From NCBI RefSeq assembly GCF_000419585.1, contig NZ_ATTH01000001.1, positions 2,767,001 through 2,831,000 on the forward strand: a stretch of 64,000 bases of DNA. The letters are read 5' to 3'. Of the stretch, positions 33,767 through 44,600 are shown one piece after another. The first letter of the stretch is position 1. Every line of letters starts with the position of its first letter. The notes under the pieces were generated by a model that saw only the letters and a program-made list of their open reading frames with translations, did not search any database and had not been told where the DNA came from. A program made the position numbers and the translations under genes. Source of the stretch: Salisaeta longa DSM 21114 (GTDB taxonomy: Bacteria; Bacteroidota; Rhodothermia; Rhodothermales; Salinibacteraceae).

Positions 33767-35040
33767 GCGCTTGCTTTTCGTGATTCAACAACGGGCGGGC
33801 GTCCGTCGCAAACGGTGGCCTCAGTAATCAGACAAGCGTCGGCTGCGGGCGAACGGTGGATATCGTACATAATGTCCAGCATCACGCGTTCCATAACCGA
33901 CCGCAGGCCGCGCGCGCCCGTGCCCAGCGAGCGCGCGCGCTCCACGATGGCCGTCAGGGCGGCGTCCTCAAAGTGGAGGTCGATGCCGTCGAGCGCAAAC
34001 AGCTTTTGGTACTGCTTCACCAGCGCGTTTTTGGGTTCCACCAGGATGCGGCGCATCTCGTCGACAGTCAGCGCGTTGAGCGCGGTGGTTACGGGCAGGC
34101 GGCCCACAATTTCGGGAATCAGGCCAAAGCGCAGCAAGTCATCGGGCTCTACGTGCTGAAAGATGCGCGGGTCGTCTTTGTCGATGCGCGGCGGATGATT
34201 GGCGCGCGCCGTGGCGCGAAAGCCCATGGCCCCCGAGGTGCGCCGACGCGCAATGATGTCGCCCAGCCCGTCAAAGGCCCCCCCGCAGATGAACAAGATG
34301 TTGGTCGTGTCGATGGGCACTAGGCTTTGCTCGGGGTGCTTGCGCCCGCCTTTGGGCGGCACGTTTGCCTCGGTGCCCTCCAGTAGCTTCAGCAGCGCCT
34401 GCTGCACGCCCTCGCCCGAGACGTCGCGCGTGATGGAGGCGTTTTCGCCTTTGCGTGCCACCTTGTCGATCTCGTCAATGTAAACGATGCCACGCTCGGC
34501 CTCCTCCACCTCAAAGTCGCAGGCCCGCAGCAGGTTCGAGAGAATGCTTTCCACATCTTCGCCCACGTAGCCCGCTTCGGTAAGCGCCGTAGCATCCGAG
34601 ATGGAAAACGGAACCTCCAGGATGCGGGCCAAGGTGCGTGCGAGGAGCGTCTTGCCCGTGCCGGTGGGACCGATGAGCAAGATATTGGATTTTTCGAGCT
34701 CCACGTCGCGAAACTCGGGCGCATAGGCCTCGGCCGATACGCGCTTGTAGTGGTTGTACACCGCCACCGCCATCGCCTTTTTGGCCTGGTGCTGCCCGAC
34801 CACGTATTGATCGAGGGCCTCCACAATCTTTGGCGGCGTTAGCGAACGCACCTTGGGGCTGTGCGTGTACGTAGCAGCGCGCGAGCCCCCGCGCTGATCG
34901 CCATCCACGATGTTCGCGGCTTCCTGAATGCAGCGGTCGCAAATGTACACATCGGGACCGGCCACCATCGAGGCGGCCTCCTGGGCGCTGGACCCGCAAA
35001 ACGAGCAGCGTATCACGTCATTTCCCGATTGTTTGCCCAT
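33763..35040 (-). CDS. clpX: ATP-dependent Clp protease ATP-binding subunit ClpX
   Basis: ClpX unfolds tagged proteins and feeds them to ClpP. The 425-residue product opens with a C4 zinc-binding domain ([14 protein letters not shown] and [14 protein letters not shown]). The AAA+ domain has Walker [16 protein letters not shown] near residue 117, Walker [12 protein letters not shown] near residue 182, and the pore loop in [11 protein letters not shown] near residue 150. The RKH-type loop (KGGRKHP) and the sensor/arginine finger region GFRATAR to PEIVGRLPV follow, then the small domain ending in [20 protein letters not shown]. The IGF-type ClpP-binding loop is present as AMGFRATAR, slightly changed from the usual IGF. 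clpP is not nearby. It is the first gene of a four-gene minus-strand operon. Confidence 0.96.
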   Translation of the reverse strand: MGKQSGNDVIRCSFCGSSAQEAASMVAGPDVYICDRCIQEAANIVDGDQRGGSRAATYTHSPKVRSLTPPKIVEALDQYVVGQHQAKKAMAVAVYNHYKRVSAEAYAPEFRDVELEKSNILLIGPTGTGKTLLARTLARILEVPFSISDATALTEAGYVGEDVESILSNLLRACDFEVEEAERGIVYIDEIDKVARKGENASITRDVSGEGVQQALLKLLEGTEANVPPKGGRKHPEQSLVPIDTTNILFICGGAFDGLGDIIARRRTSGAMGFRATARANHPPRIDKDDPRIFQHVEPDDLLRFGLIPEIVGRLPVTTALNALTVDEMRRILVEPKNALVKQYQKLFALDGIDLHFEDAALTAIVERARSLGTGARGLRSVMERVMLDIMYDIHRSPAADACLITEATVCDGRPPVVESRKASA

Positions 35041-35351
35041 GACTTGCCTCGCACCTTACGGGAGATTTGAGCTCTTAAAGTAAATCTACGCGGCACGCCC
35101 CGTTATGTGCCCATGGCCCAAACGTCAAGCGTCTTGCACGTACAAAACCGCAACGTATGCGTCGCTATCCGACGCAAGGCAGGCAATGGCTACGCAAATC
35201 GCGGAAAGCTTCAGGCGCTACCGCAGTCCGTTGCCGCTCGTCAGGGCATAGCCCCGCTCGCCGAAACGAACGTGCACGCCGCACGGAGGCTCATTATGTT
35301 GGGCACCGAGGCTGAACAATACGCCTTGTCGCATCACGTGTGTACCGGATC
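35041..35351. other. Divergent intergenic region clpX / DUF5686 gene
   Basis: About 310 bases between clpX (minus) and the DUF5686-like gene (plus), presumably with promoters for both. I see no RNA gene, terminator or strong repeat. An 82-codon frame at 35107-35355 does not look like a real protein. Confidence 0.4.
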
Positions 35352-37787
35352 ATGATTGCAGGCAGCGCAATGATTGCAAATCTACGGCTTGGCCTTGTCG
35401 GGTGGTGCTTGTGCGGGTTGATGATGGGCGTGCTGGGGCGTCCGACGCAGGCGCAGGTGCTCACCGGCCGCATCACCGATGCACGCACGGGCGCGCCGCT
35501 GACGGCGGCTACGGTGCAGGTGCAAGATACCTACACAGGTACCATCACCAACGCCGAGGGCCGCTTTGAACTGCGCGTCGATTCGCTTCCGGTAACGCTG
35601 GTCGTACAGCACATCGGCTACAAGACGCTGGCGCGCCGCGTGACCACGCCGGGTCCGCATGCGCTGACCCTGCAACCGACCCGCGTGGCCTTGCCCGAGC
35701 TGACGGTGACCGGGCCGAATTTCGCCGAAAACATTATGCGCAAGGTCATCCGGCAGAAGCGCTCGTGGTGGCCGCGCCTCGAAACGTACGCCGTGGAGGC
35801 GTACAACCGCTTTACCATTCGCAACGACACGGGCATCGTATCGATCATTGAAACCCAGACGCGGGCATTTTGGAAGCAGGGGGAAGGCTTCCGCGAGGTG
35901 ATGCGCGCGCGGCGGCAGACCGCCAACCTAGCCATTGACGGCGCCGTCCCCGCGGCCCTCTTCGTCGCCAACCTCTACGCCGATAACATCACGTTGGGTG
36001 GCCACCGGCTGGTGGGCGTCACGCATCCCGACGCGGTCGACCGGTATCGCTTTCGCATCGACAGCGTCCGCGTGCGCGACGGGCAACGCGTGTACGACCT
36101 GCGCGTCACGCCAGCCTCCGGCCTGATGAGCGGCTTTCGGGGCACCATCTCGGTGCTCGACTCTACCTACGCCATGATTGCGGCCGACCTGCGGCCCAGC
36201 GCGGCGTTTCGGTTTCCGCCGCCGCTGCAGGCCTTCGATGTGCGCATGCAGCAGCAGTTCGACGCATTCGGTGGGCCGTTTTGGCTGCCGGTCGATTTTC
36301 GGGCGTCGATGCGCATCAAGGTGGGGCTGAGCGCGCTCCTCGACGTGCCGCCGGTGCGTGTGCGCCAGGTGTCGCGCCTCTCGGAGTACCGCGTGAACGG
36401 GCCCGTCCCCGACTCGCTGTTCGCGCAGCCCCAGCGGGCCGTGGCCACGCGGGCGCCGCGGGCGGCCGCCATCGACTCGATGCGGGCCGATACGCTTCGC
36501 ATGGGGGCGGTGCCCCTCTCGCGGGCCGAGCAGCGCGCCTACACGCAGATCGACAGCAGCGACACGCTCGAAGATGCCTTCCAGCCGACGGGGCCGCTGG
36601 CGCGGATCCTTGAAATCCGTAACGAGGTGGCGCGGGTCAGCGCCGTCGACACCGCTGCGTCGGGGCCGGTGAATCTCGGGTTTGAACCGTCGCTCTGGTA
36701 CAACCGCGTGGAGGGCGGGCACCTGGGCGGGCGCGCGACGATGGAGGCGGGGCCGGTGCAGGTGGCCGCGGGCGGCGCGTACAACACCAGCCGTACCGGC
36801 CCCACACGATGGACCTACGAGGGCCGCGCGTCTCTCGACGTGGGCGCCACGACGCAGGTGGGCGGCACGTACCGCTACGGCATCGACCCGCGCTTTCCCT
36901 CGGACCCCTACGGCCGCTTCATCACAAGCATCAGCGCGCTGCTGGGCGAATCCGATTACTACGACTACCTCGGCAACGAGCGCTGGCGGGCGACGGTGAC
37001 GCAGCAGCTGTCGCCGTGGAATGCGGAGCTGCGCGCCCGCTACAACCACGAGCGCCACTTTCCGGTGGCGCGCACCACAAGCTACGACCTGCTGGGCGTC
37101 GACGAGCCGTTTCCGCCCAACCCGCCCGTGGCCCGCGGGGTGCTACAGTCGGTGGATCTGAGGGCGCGTTGGGCCTCCGAAGACAACGTGCCGCTGGGCT
37201 TTGGCGGGCAGAAACGGGTGAAGGTGCTCGTGGAGCACGCACCGGCCGCGTGGAATCCGGCACGCTTCTCGTTCACCCGCGTGCGCGGGTCGGTCACGTG
37301 GCGCTTCGAGACGTTCTTCCCGCGCCGCTTCCTCAGCAACACGCTCGACGTGCGCTTTAGCGGCGGTACCTTCCGCGGCACGCTCCCGCTGGCCCGTTTT
37401 GGCATCGTGGAGGGCGGCATCGACGGCTTTACGCCGTTTGGCACGCTGCGCACGCTCGACGGGCAGCCCTACCAGGGCGAGCAGCACGCGGCGTTTTTCT
37501 GGGAGCACAACTTTCGCACCGTGCCGTTCGAGCTGTTGGGCTGGCGGGCGCCGGCCGCGGCCAACTACAACGTCATTCTGTACGGCGCGCACGCCCGGTC
37601 GTGGGTGGGCACCGAGCGGCTGCAGAACCTGCGGGCCCGCGGCATCACGCTCCCGGTGCCCAACGGCTGGCATCACGAAATCGGCGTATCGCTCAGCGGA
37701 CTCTTCGATCTGCTGCGCATCGACGCGACCTGGCGCCTTGATCAACCGGCGTTCTCCCTTGGCGTTGGAGCGGCGCGCCTCCTTTGA
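35352..37787 (+). CDS. Outer-membrane protein with carboxypeptidase-like regulatory domain, DUF5686 type
   Basis: From the ATG at 35352 this is an 811-residue protein with a signal peptide ending at PTQAQV. Residues about 36-120 form a CarboxypepD_reg-like beta domain (LTGRITDARTGAPLTAATVQ, then TITNAEGRFELRV and VVQHIGYKTLARRV). This N-terminal domain is typical of Bacteroidota outer-membrane proteins. The rest follows the DUF5686 pattern: AENIMRKVIRQKRSW near residue 125, then a long beta-strand barrel to the C-terminal FSLGVGAARLL. Function in the family is unknown; relatives sit near TonB-type and envelope genes. A GTG start 4 codons upstream is possible. The 3' end is 22 bases from the convergent uvrB stop. 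Confidence 0.85.
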   Translation: MIAGSAMIANLRLGLVGWCLCGLMMGVLGRPTQAQVLTGRITDARTGAPLTAATVQVQDTYTGTITNAEGRFELRVDSLPVTLVVQHIGYKTLARRVTTPGPHALTLQPTRVALPELTVTGPNFAENIMRKVIRQKRSWWPRLETYAVEAYNRFTIRNDTGIVSIIETQTRAFWKQGEGFREVMRARRQTANLAIDGAVPAALFVANLYADNITLGGHRLVGVTHPDAVDRYRFRIDSVRVRDGQRVYDLRVTPASGLMSGFRGTISVLDSTYAMIAADLRPSAAFRFPPPLQAFDVRMQQQFDAFGGPFWLPVDFRASMRIKVGLSALLDVPPVRVRQVSRLSEYRVNGPVPDSLFAQPQRAVATRAPRAAAIDSMRADTLRMGAVPLSRAEQRAYTQIDSSDTLEDAFQPTGPLARILEIRNEVARVSAVDTAASGPVNLGFEPSLWYNRVEGGHLGGRATMEAGPVQVAAGGAYNTSRTGPTRWTYEGRASLDVGATTQVGGTYRYGIDPRFPSDPYGRFITSISALLGESDYYDYLGNERWRATVTQQLSPWNAELRARYNHERHFPVARTTSYDLLGVDEPFPPNPPVARGVLQSVDLRARWASEDNVPLGFGGQKRVKVLVEHAPAAWNPARFSFTRVRGSVTWRFETFFPRRFLSNTLDVRFSGGTFRGTLPLARFGIVEGGIDGFTPFGTLRTLDGQPYQGEQHAAFFWEHNFRTVPFELLGWRAPAAANYNVILYGAHARSWVGTERLQNLRARGITLPVPNGWHHEIGVSLSGLFDLLRIDATWRLDQPAFSLGVGAARLL

Positions 37788-37809
37788 GGCCGCCGGCGTG
37801 GCCCGCGCG

Positions 37810-40800
37810 TCACGCGCCCAGTTGGGCCTTCAATTCGTCGATGCTGTCGCGCAGCTCGGCCGCCCGCTCAAACTCCAGGTTGTCGGCCGCCGTACGCATC
37901 TCCTCGGTCATTTGGTCGATGAGGTCGCGCTTCTGGTCGTCGTCGAGGTACTTGATGACGGGGTCGGCCACGGCGGCGGTCATGCGCTCGTCGGGTTCGT
38001 AGCGGAAGCCCTGCGGCCCGCGCTCGTCCCGCGCCTTTTCGTCGGCGATGGCCGTGCCGCGGCGAATCTGGTCGCTGGACTTCTTGATGGGCGCCGGCGT
38101 GATGTCGTGCTCCTCGTTGTACGCCAGCTGAATCTCGCGGCGGCGCTCCGTCTCGTTAATCATCTGCTGCATGGCGTCGGTCACCTCGTCGGCATACAGG
38201 ATGACTTCGCCGTTGACGTTGCGGGCGGCGCGGCCGGCGGTTTGGATGAGCGAGCGCTCCGAGCGCAAAAAGCCGCGCTGGTCGGCATCCAGGATGGCCA
38301 CCAGCGACACCTCCGGCAGGTCGAGCCCCTCGCGGAGCAGGTTCACGCCCACCAGCACGTCGTACTCGCCCAGCCGCAGCCCGCGAATAATGTCGACGCG
38401 CTCCAGCGCATCAATATCGGAGTGCATCCATCGCACGCGCACGCCATAGTCGTCCAGGTAGTCGGCCAAGTCCTCGGTCATGCGCTTCGTGAGCGTGGTA
38501 ACCAGCACGCGCTCGCCGGCCTCTACGCGTTGCTGGATCTCCTCCAGCAGGTCGTCAATCTGGTTCCCCTTCGGACGCACGTCCACCTCCGGATCGGGAA
38601 TGCCCGTGGGGCGCACCACCTGCTCGACAAACACGCCGCCGCTTTGCTCCAGCTCGTAATCGGACGGCGTAGCGCTCATGTAAATCGTCTGGTCGGTGAT
38701 TTCTTCGAACTCCTCAAACGTGAGCGGGCGGTTGTCCAGCGCCGAGGGCAGCCGGAAGCCGTGCTCCACCAGCTTCAGCTTGCGGGCCCGGTCGCCGTTG
38801 TACATGGCGCGCACCTGCGGGATGGTCACGTGGCTCTCGTCCACCACCAGCAGGAAGTCGTCCGGAAAGTAGTCGAGCAGGCAGTACGGGCGCTCGCCGG
38901 GCTCGCGGTCGGTGAGGTGCCGGCTGTAGTTTTCGATGCCCGAGCAGTAGCCCACCTCCTGCATCATCTCCAGGTCGAACATGGTGCGCTGCTCCAGGCG
39001 CTGCGCCTCCATCATCTTTCCCTCATTGCGCAGAATGGCGAGGCGCCACTTCAGTTCTTCCTTGATGCTGTCGATGGCCGCCTGCAGGCGGTCCTCCGGC
39101 GTCACAAAAATCTGCGCCGGATACAGCGTAAGGAACGAATCGATCGCTTCGATCTCGGTGCCCTCCTGCGGATCGATCAGGCTGAGGCGGTCGATCTCGT
39201 CTCCCCAAAATTCGATGCGATAGGCGCGATCCTCGAAGTAAGCCGGAAAGATGTCCACCACGTCGCCGCGCACGCGAAAGGTGCCCGGCTGAAAGTCGAG
39301 GTCGTTGCGCTGGTAGAACAGGTCGATAAAGCGGCGGAGCAGCTCGTTGCGCTCCATTTCTTCGCCGCGGTGCAGCTGCACGATCTCTTTTTTGAACTCA
39401 TCCGGCGAGCCGAGGCCGTAGATGCACGATACGCTGGCCACCACAATCACGTCGCTGCGCCCGCTAATGAGCTCCGATGTGGCGCGCAGGCGCAGCCGCT
39501 CGATGCGATCGTTGATGGCTACGTCCTTTTCGATGTACGTGTCGGTGGGGACGACGTACGACTCGGGCTGGTAGTAGTCGTAGTACGAGATGAAGTACTC
39601 GACGGCGTTGTTGGGAAAGAACTGCTTCAGCTCGCCGTAGAGCTGCGCCGCCAGCGTCTTGTTGTGGCTCATCACGAGGGTGGGCTTGTTCACCTCCTCG
39701 ATGACATTGGCCACGGTGAACGTGTTGTGGACGAACAGGCCGCCGTGTCCTGCCAGAAACGTTTCGGGCCCCGGCACGCTCAGGTCGTACACGTACGGAT
39801 GGTCGTACGCGATAGGGTCAACCGATGCGATGGGGGTCCACCGTGCCGTGCAGAGGCGGCGTAGCGCCTGCCAATCGGCGTGCCACGCGTCGTCTACGGA
39901 CGCCGTTGCGGCCCATCCCCGAAGTGCGGTGAGTGCTTGGTGCAGAACGGATCGCGGCGGGCGGCGCGCGCCGGTTTCGTAGTACTGTATGGCGCTGCGC
40001 GACCGGTTGCAACGTGCGCCCAGCGCGCTTGCGGAGCGGCCAACCGCGCGGCGCAGGCGGCGAAGCATTGCGCCATCAATCGGGACCACATCAACGTTCG
40101 AGTTCTCGGTAGCGCTCAGGTGCGCGTTCAGACGGCCTTGCTTCGCGTCGATCGAAAAGCCGACATGCTTCGCGAATCGTTGGAGGTCGGTCTGCCCCGA
40201 GATCGTGACCGTGTAGTAGGTGTCTCCCGCATGGGCGCTGTTCGTGGCGCGCTTCGTTGTGGTTCGGATGCGCGCCCAAATGCCCATGCGCTGCAGGGCA
40301 TAGGCAAGATCGGAGGCGAGGCCCTCACTTGCTGTAGTGGCCGTCACGGCGTTCGCGCGGGCTACGGTTCCGTCGCCGTCGAAGTAGGCGCGCAGGAGTG
40401 TGCCCAGCCCGTCGGTAGAGAGCTGAGGCCAGAACGACGGCAGGCGCTTCGTGCGGGAGCGTCGCCCACAGGACCCCGCAAGCAGCTCGGTGAGCGCTTT
40501 CGATCCGATCTGATAATCGCTCGAAGGCCGTTCAAGAAACGGAAGCTGCAGATGGTGAAGCGCCGCCTCGATATCGGCTCGAACGCCCGGGTGGCGATTG
40601 GCCAGCACGACGTACCGGTCCGTGGCGTGGCCTTCTGCGACGTAGTATCCAAAGAGACGCAAGACATCGGGCGTCAGTGGTAAGGTGCCCGGTAGCCGGT
40701 GGGCTGCCTGTTTCCCACCAATTTCGGCGTTCGCAGGAGTCCACGTTCCGCCGAGGTTATCGGTGGCAGCCAGTACAGAGGCGAGCGTCGTGGCGGTTAA

Positions 40801-41541
40801 CCCTCCGTCGCCGTGTGTTCGTCCGCGAATCGATGCCAACTTGGCGTACGGCTGCTGGAGGCCCGCGTCTCGCAGCGGGCGAGCCAGCGCCCCCGCGCCG
40901 TGCTCCTGCAGATAGGCGCGCAGGAGCGGCGCGGCCTTCACATACAGGCTGCTGTCGCGAAGGGCATCGAGCACGTTGATGGAGGTGCGGCCGCGAGGTT
41001 CTGGAATGCGTTCCGGCAGCGGGATGTGATCGGACGGGCGCGCATCGGCCGTGTCAATAAGGCACAACTGCCCGTCACGGAGCACCCACAGGTTGTGATC
41101 GCCGGTGAGCGTGGCTTGCCGCCCGCATGCCGTGGTGAGGCGGTACATGGTGTCCGGCGCCTCGTGCCGAATTGCTGCGCGCACCGGGGCCTCGCGCACG
41201 TCGCCGGTCTCCGGATCAAAAGCTAACGTGGTGCACGCGTCCCCCGAAAAGATGACCTCCTCGGTTCCGTTGGGATGCTCCACCACGCGACGCCCGCGCT
41301 CTATCTGTGCGTCAACAATTTCGCCAATTGGCGCAACACGCGGTCCATCGTCGGCCGGTGGGGTAACGTACACCGGATCGTGGTAGCCTAGGCTCTTGCC
41401 GGTGCCCGTCGCCCCCAGCAGCGTCTGGTAGTCGTCGCCCCGTTCAAGGCCGGCCACCAGCTCGCGGATGGCGGTTGGCTGGTCGCCCATCGGGTCGAAG
41501 TCGGAGACCAAGTCAAACGCGCGGTCGGTAATGACGTCCAT
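37810..41541 (-). CDS. uvrB: Excinuclease ABC subunit B precursor interrupted by an intein
   Basis: UvrB is the helicase-like damage-verifying subunit of nucleotide excision repair. The 1243-codon frame contains a 557-residue intein; the extein parts join to a 686-residue UvrB of normal length. Residue 41 begins LLGATGTGK, the Walker A loop, broken after Lys49; Thr607 and [10 protein letters not shown] continue it. After the intein come [20 protein letters not shown], the beta-hairpin [20 protein letters not shown], the [12 protein letters not shown] segment, [18 protein letters not shown] (Walker B region) and the helicase motif [20 protein letters not shown]. The [10 protein letters not shown] motif follows and the C-terminal UVR domain is [17 protein letters not shown]. 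Unspliced protein would lack a usable P-loop, so activity depends on splicing. Confidence 0.96.
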   Translation of the reverse strand: MDVITDRAFDLVSDFDPMGDQPTAIRELVAGLERGDDYQTLLGATGTGKSLGYHDPVYVTPPADDGPRVAPIGEIVDAQIERGRRVVEHPNGTEEVIFSGDACTTLAFDPETGDVREAPVRAAIRHEAPDTMYRLTTACGRQATLTGDHNLWVLRDGQLCLIDTADARPSDHIPLPERIPEPRGRTSINVLDALRDSSLYVKAAPLLRAYLQEHGAGALARPLRDAGLQQPYAKLASIRGRTHGDGGLTATTLASVLAATDNLGGTWTPANAEIGGKQAAHRLPGTLPLTPDVLRLFGYYVAEGHATDRYVVLANRHPGVRADIEAALHHLQLPFLERPSSDYQIGSKALTELLAGSCGRRSRTKRLPSFWPQLSTDGLGTLLRAYFDGDGTVARANAVTATTASEGLASDLAYALQRMGIWARIRTTTKRATNSAHAGDTYYTVTISGQTDLQRFAKHVGFSIDAKQGRLNAHLSATENSNVDVVPIDGAMLRRLRRAVGRSASALGARCNRSRSAIQYYETGARRPPRSVLHQALTALRGWAATASVDDAWHADWQALRRLCTARWTPIASVDPIAYDHPYVYDLSVPGPETFLAGHGGLFVHNTFTVANVIEEVNKPTLVMSHNKTLAAQLYGELKQFFPNNAVEYFISYYDYYQPESYVVPTDTYIEKDVAINDRIERLRLRATSELISGRSDVIVVASVSCIYGLGSPDEFKKEIVQLHRGEEMERNELLRRFIDLFYQRNDLDFQPGTFRVRGDVVDIFPAYFEDRAYRIEFWGDEIDRLSLIDPQEGTEIEAIDSFLTLYPAQIFVTPEDRLQAAIDSIKEELKWRLAILRNEGKMMEAQRLEQRTMFDLEMMQEVGYCSGIENYSRHLTDREPGERPYCLLDYFPDDFLLVVDESHVTIPQVRAMYNGDRARKLKLVEHGFRLPSALDNRPLTFEEFEEITDQTIYMSATPSDYELEQSGGVFVEQVVRPTGIPDPEVDVRPKGNQIDDLLEEIQQRVEAGERVLVTTLTKRMTEDLADYLDDYGVRVRWMHSDIDALERVDIIRGLRLGEYDVLVGVNLLREGLDLPEVSLVAILDADQRGFLRSERSLIQTAGRAARNVNGEVILYADEVTDAMQQMINETERRREIQLAYNEEHDITPAPIKKSSDQIRRGTAIADEKARDERGPQGFRYEPDERMTAAVADPVIKYLDDDQKRDLIDQMTEEMRTAADNLEFERAAELRDSIDELKAQLGA
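39724..41394 (-). other. Intein with LAGLIDADG-type endonuclease in uvrB
   Basis: The intein is 557 residues, Ser1 to Asn557, precursor residues 50-606. Block A is [10 protein letters not shown], with Ser as nucleophile. Block B has TxxH in [11 protein letters not shown] (His100). Block F is [15 protein letters not shown], and block G is GLFVHN with the His-Asn end, followed by Thr as the +1 residue. LAGLIDADG-type motifs are [11 protein letters not shown] (about 245-255, acidic Glu254) and [10 protein letters not shown] (about 333-342, acidic Asp339/341), so it is a full, probably active homing endonuclease intein. Residues about 441-491 ([20 protein letters not shown], then [14 protein letters not shown]) resemble an XRE-type helix-turn-helix and are unusual in inteins. 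Insertion between Lys and Thr of the P-loop puts it at one of the least variable sites of the host. Confidence 0.95.
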
Positions 41542-41619
41542 CGGAGCGGGAGATCAGGCAAAGGCATCGAGCGCACAAAGCCGTGATAAAACGGCGCGCG
41601 CCGCCCGAAAGTTGCGCCG

Positions 41620-44600
41620 TCAGGGCCTGCGCGCGGCCGTCGATGGTAAAGGAGGCGTCACGATCACCGCGCCGGTCGCGGTCTGTCCGCGGATTGCCGG
41701 CTGATACATCTCCTCGGCGGTGGCCGGCGGGTGGATGAACGTGCCGGGGGTGGTGGCGCGGGCGAGGTAGGTGTAGGTATGCGCGCCCTGCTGCAGGAAA
41801 TCGGCGAAGAGGAGGACGCGGGTGTCGCGCAGCTCGGTGTGGTTGAAGGAGCCCCACCAGCGACTGGCCCCAACATCGGCACGGCCGAGTGCTTGCTGGT
41901 CGGACGTCTCGAAGGCGGCGTTGACGGGCTCCAGCCCGGCCGGCAGGGCGTCATCGACGACCACGTAGTTGCGGTCGGCAGGGCTGTAGAGGCGCAGCGT
42001 CACGCGCACCAGTTGCCCGGCGGCCAGGCGCAGGGTGTCGCGGCCGGTGGACTGCGGGGCGCCCACGGCGTCGCCCCGGTCGTTGAGGCGCTGGATGGTG
42101 CGTTCGAGGCGCAACCCCTGGGCCCGCGCGGGCTGCGGGGCGTCGGTGTAGGTGATGAGCTGCGCCGCGTAGTACGCCGTGCCGGTGCCGTCTGCGGTGA
42201 CGGTAAGCGGGAGCGTGCGCCCGGTGGGCAGGTCGGCGGCGGGCACGGTGCGAGACGCCACGCGCAGCGTCCGCTGCCGGAAGGCCTCTTCCAAAATTGT
42301 GCGGCCCGCCAGTTGCACCGTCGCCGCAAAGTCGGGCGCTGCCGCTTCGTAGGCTTCAACATAGGCCCGCAAGGCATCCACCACGGCGGCGTTGTCCTGC
42401 GTGGAAGCCCAGTGGCCGTTCTGCCGCTGATTGATGAGGTAGCGCACCATGCGTTGCGCGAGGGAGCGGAAGGCGTCGGTGGGCCCCGCTTCGATGAGCG
42501 CCGTCAGCCCGTGGGCCGTCGCGCGCACCGAGCTTCCAAAGATCCAGCCGTAGGCTCCGGTGTCGGGCACGCGCAGGTAGGCCTCGGTGGCTTCCACCCG
42601 AAGTTGCGCCCGCAGCGCGCGCGTCAGGGCGTCGCGGTAGCGGTTCAGCGCTGCGGTGTTGGCGTGCACCACGGTGCGCAGCAGGTGACTCACGGCTTCA
42701 GGGCTGGACGGCGGGTCGCTGGCCAGGGCGGCCACCTCGCTTTCCAGCACCACCCCGTGGCGCGCCAGGGCGTAGAGCATGAAGGCCCGGGTGTCGGTCC
42801 ATACCGCGTCGCTGTAGGGCTCCGGACGATCGCTGCGGTTGCGCACCGTGGCGCGCAGCGCGGCGACGGCCTGCTGGGTGAGCGGCTGGGGCACGGCATA
42901 CCCGGCGGCCTGCGCCTCGGCAAGGGCGAGCACCACGTAGGCGCTCACGTACGGATGCGCCCGCGTCCCGCTGTCCCACAGGCTAAAGCCGTCGCCCACC
43001 CAGTAGTTGGGCAGCCGGTTGAACCAGTCGCGCACCTGCTGCTCGCGCGTGCCGCCAAGCACCTGCAGGTCGAAGGCGTCCAGCAGCGCGCGCCCCAGCA
43101 GCAGCGGACGGATGCGCGAGGTGCGCTGCTCGATGCAGCCGTACGGATAGTCGAACAGGTAGGGCAGCGCGCCGTCGAGGCCCACGAGGGCCGTGCTCGA
43201 CAGGCGCACCGAGAACGTCCCGAGCTCCGGGAGGCGGTTGGGCGGCAGGCGCAGGGTTTGTTGGGCGCGGTCTTGCGTGGCGGCAACGGTGGCGCTCACT
43301 TGCTTGGTGGAGGGGCGCAGGATGGGCAACGTGGTTGCGAAGGCATCGCGGGCGCCGCCGAGGGCCGCGCGAAATTGGAGCCGCGCCGTGTCGGCACGGG
43401 GCGCGTGCCACGTAAACCGGACCTCCTCGGTCGCGCCCGCCGGGAGGCGGATGGTCTGCTCGGATGCACTGCGCAGGGTCAGCCCCTCGGCCGCAGCGCG
43501 CACGGTAACGGCACCGGCCTGGCCCGTGCGGTTGCTCACCAGCACGCCGGCCGAAAACGTGTCGCCCCGCCGCGCAAAGCGGGGGAGCGCCGGCTGCTGC
43601 ACCAGCGGCTGCGTCACCGTCACATCGGTGTGGGCCGCGCCAAACTGCTGCTCGGACGTCAGCGCGGTAGCCATGAGGCGGAAGGTGGTGAGGCGCTCCG
43701 GCAGCGTAAACGACACGGTGGCATGGCCGGAGCCGTCGGTGGTAATCACCGGATCCCAGTGCGCCAGTGCGCGGAAGTCGGTGCGCAGGCCGTTGCCCAC
43801 CATGCCCCCGCCCCCACCCAGGGCTTCGGCCTTCTGTCCGAAGCTGCGCTGCTCCACCAGGTAGCCGCGCGTGTCGGTGGTGGTTACGCCCAGCGGGCGC
43901 GGGCCGTAAAACGTCTCAAACGGATCCGGCAGGCGGTAGCCAATCAGGTTGAGCACGCCCGCATCGGCGGCGCTAAAGGCAATTTCGCCGGGCACACCCT
44001 CGCCCGCTGCGGTGCGGAGCTGCAGGTCTACCGTGGCCGTTTCGCCGGGGCGGTACGTGTCTTGTGAGGGCGTAACGGTCACCTGAAGATGCTTTTGGGC
44101 GGCGTCGACGCGAAGCTCGGCATACCCGATCTTGAACGCGGGCGCGCCGGGGTCGTGGGTTGCTTCGGGCGGGGCCGTGCGGCCCTTCCACAAAATGACG
44201 CTGACGAAGACGTTGGGCAGGTGGCGCTCGGCCAGCGGAATCTCGATGCTGGGGGTGCTGCCGGTGAGGGTCGTCACACGGCTCGACAGAATGCCTTCGC
44301 GCTCGACGGTGATCAGCGCGGAGGCGGTCTCGTAGGGCGACTGTACCATCACCTCGGCCGTTTCGCCGGGCACGTAGCGATCTTGGTCGGTAATGAGCGG
44401 AATGCGGTCGTCGTTTGAGCGCTGCCAGGCCACGTAGCCCGCGCCCGAGGCGTACAGGTATGTCTCGCTCCGGATGGCATTGCCCCGCACGTCGCGCGCG
44501 GTGGCCCGAATGACGTACCGCCCGCCCTGTGCCACCGGCACGGTAAGCCGCGTGGCGCGGCCGCGCTCGGTGGTCACGGTGCGCTCGGTCACAACCGCTT

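Noticed and set aside
35107-35355. 82-codon frame before the DUF5686 gene
   Set aside because: Composition unlike neighbouring proteins, no motif, lies in a promoter region and overlaps the next start.
39880-40683. 267-codon plus-strand frame opposite the intein
   Set aside because: Arg/Gly-rich shadow of the intein; no endonuclease motifs on that strand.
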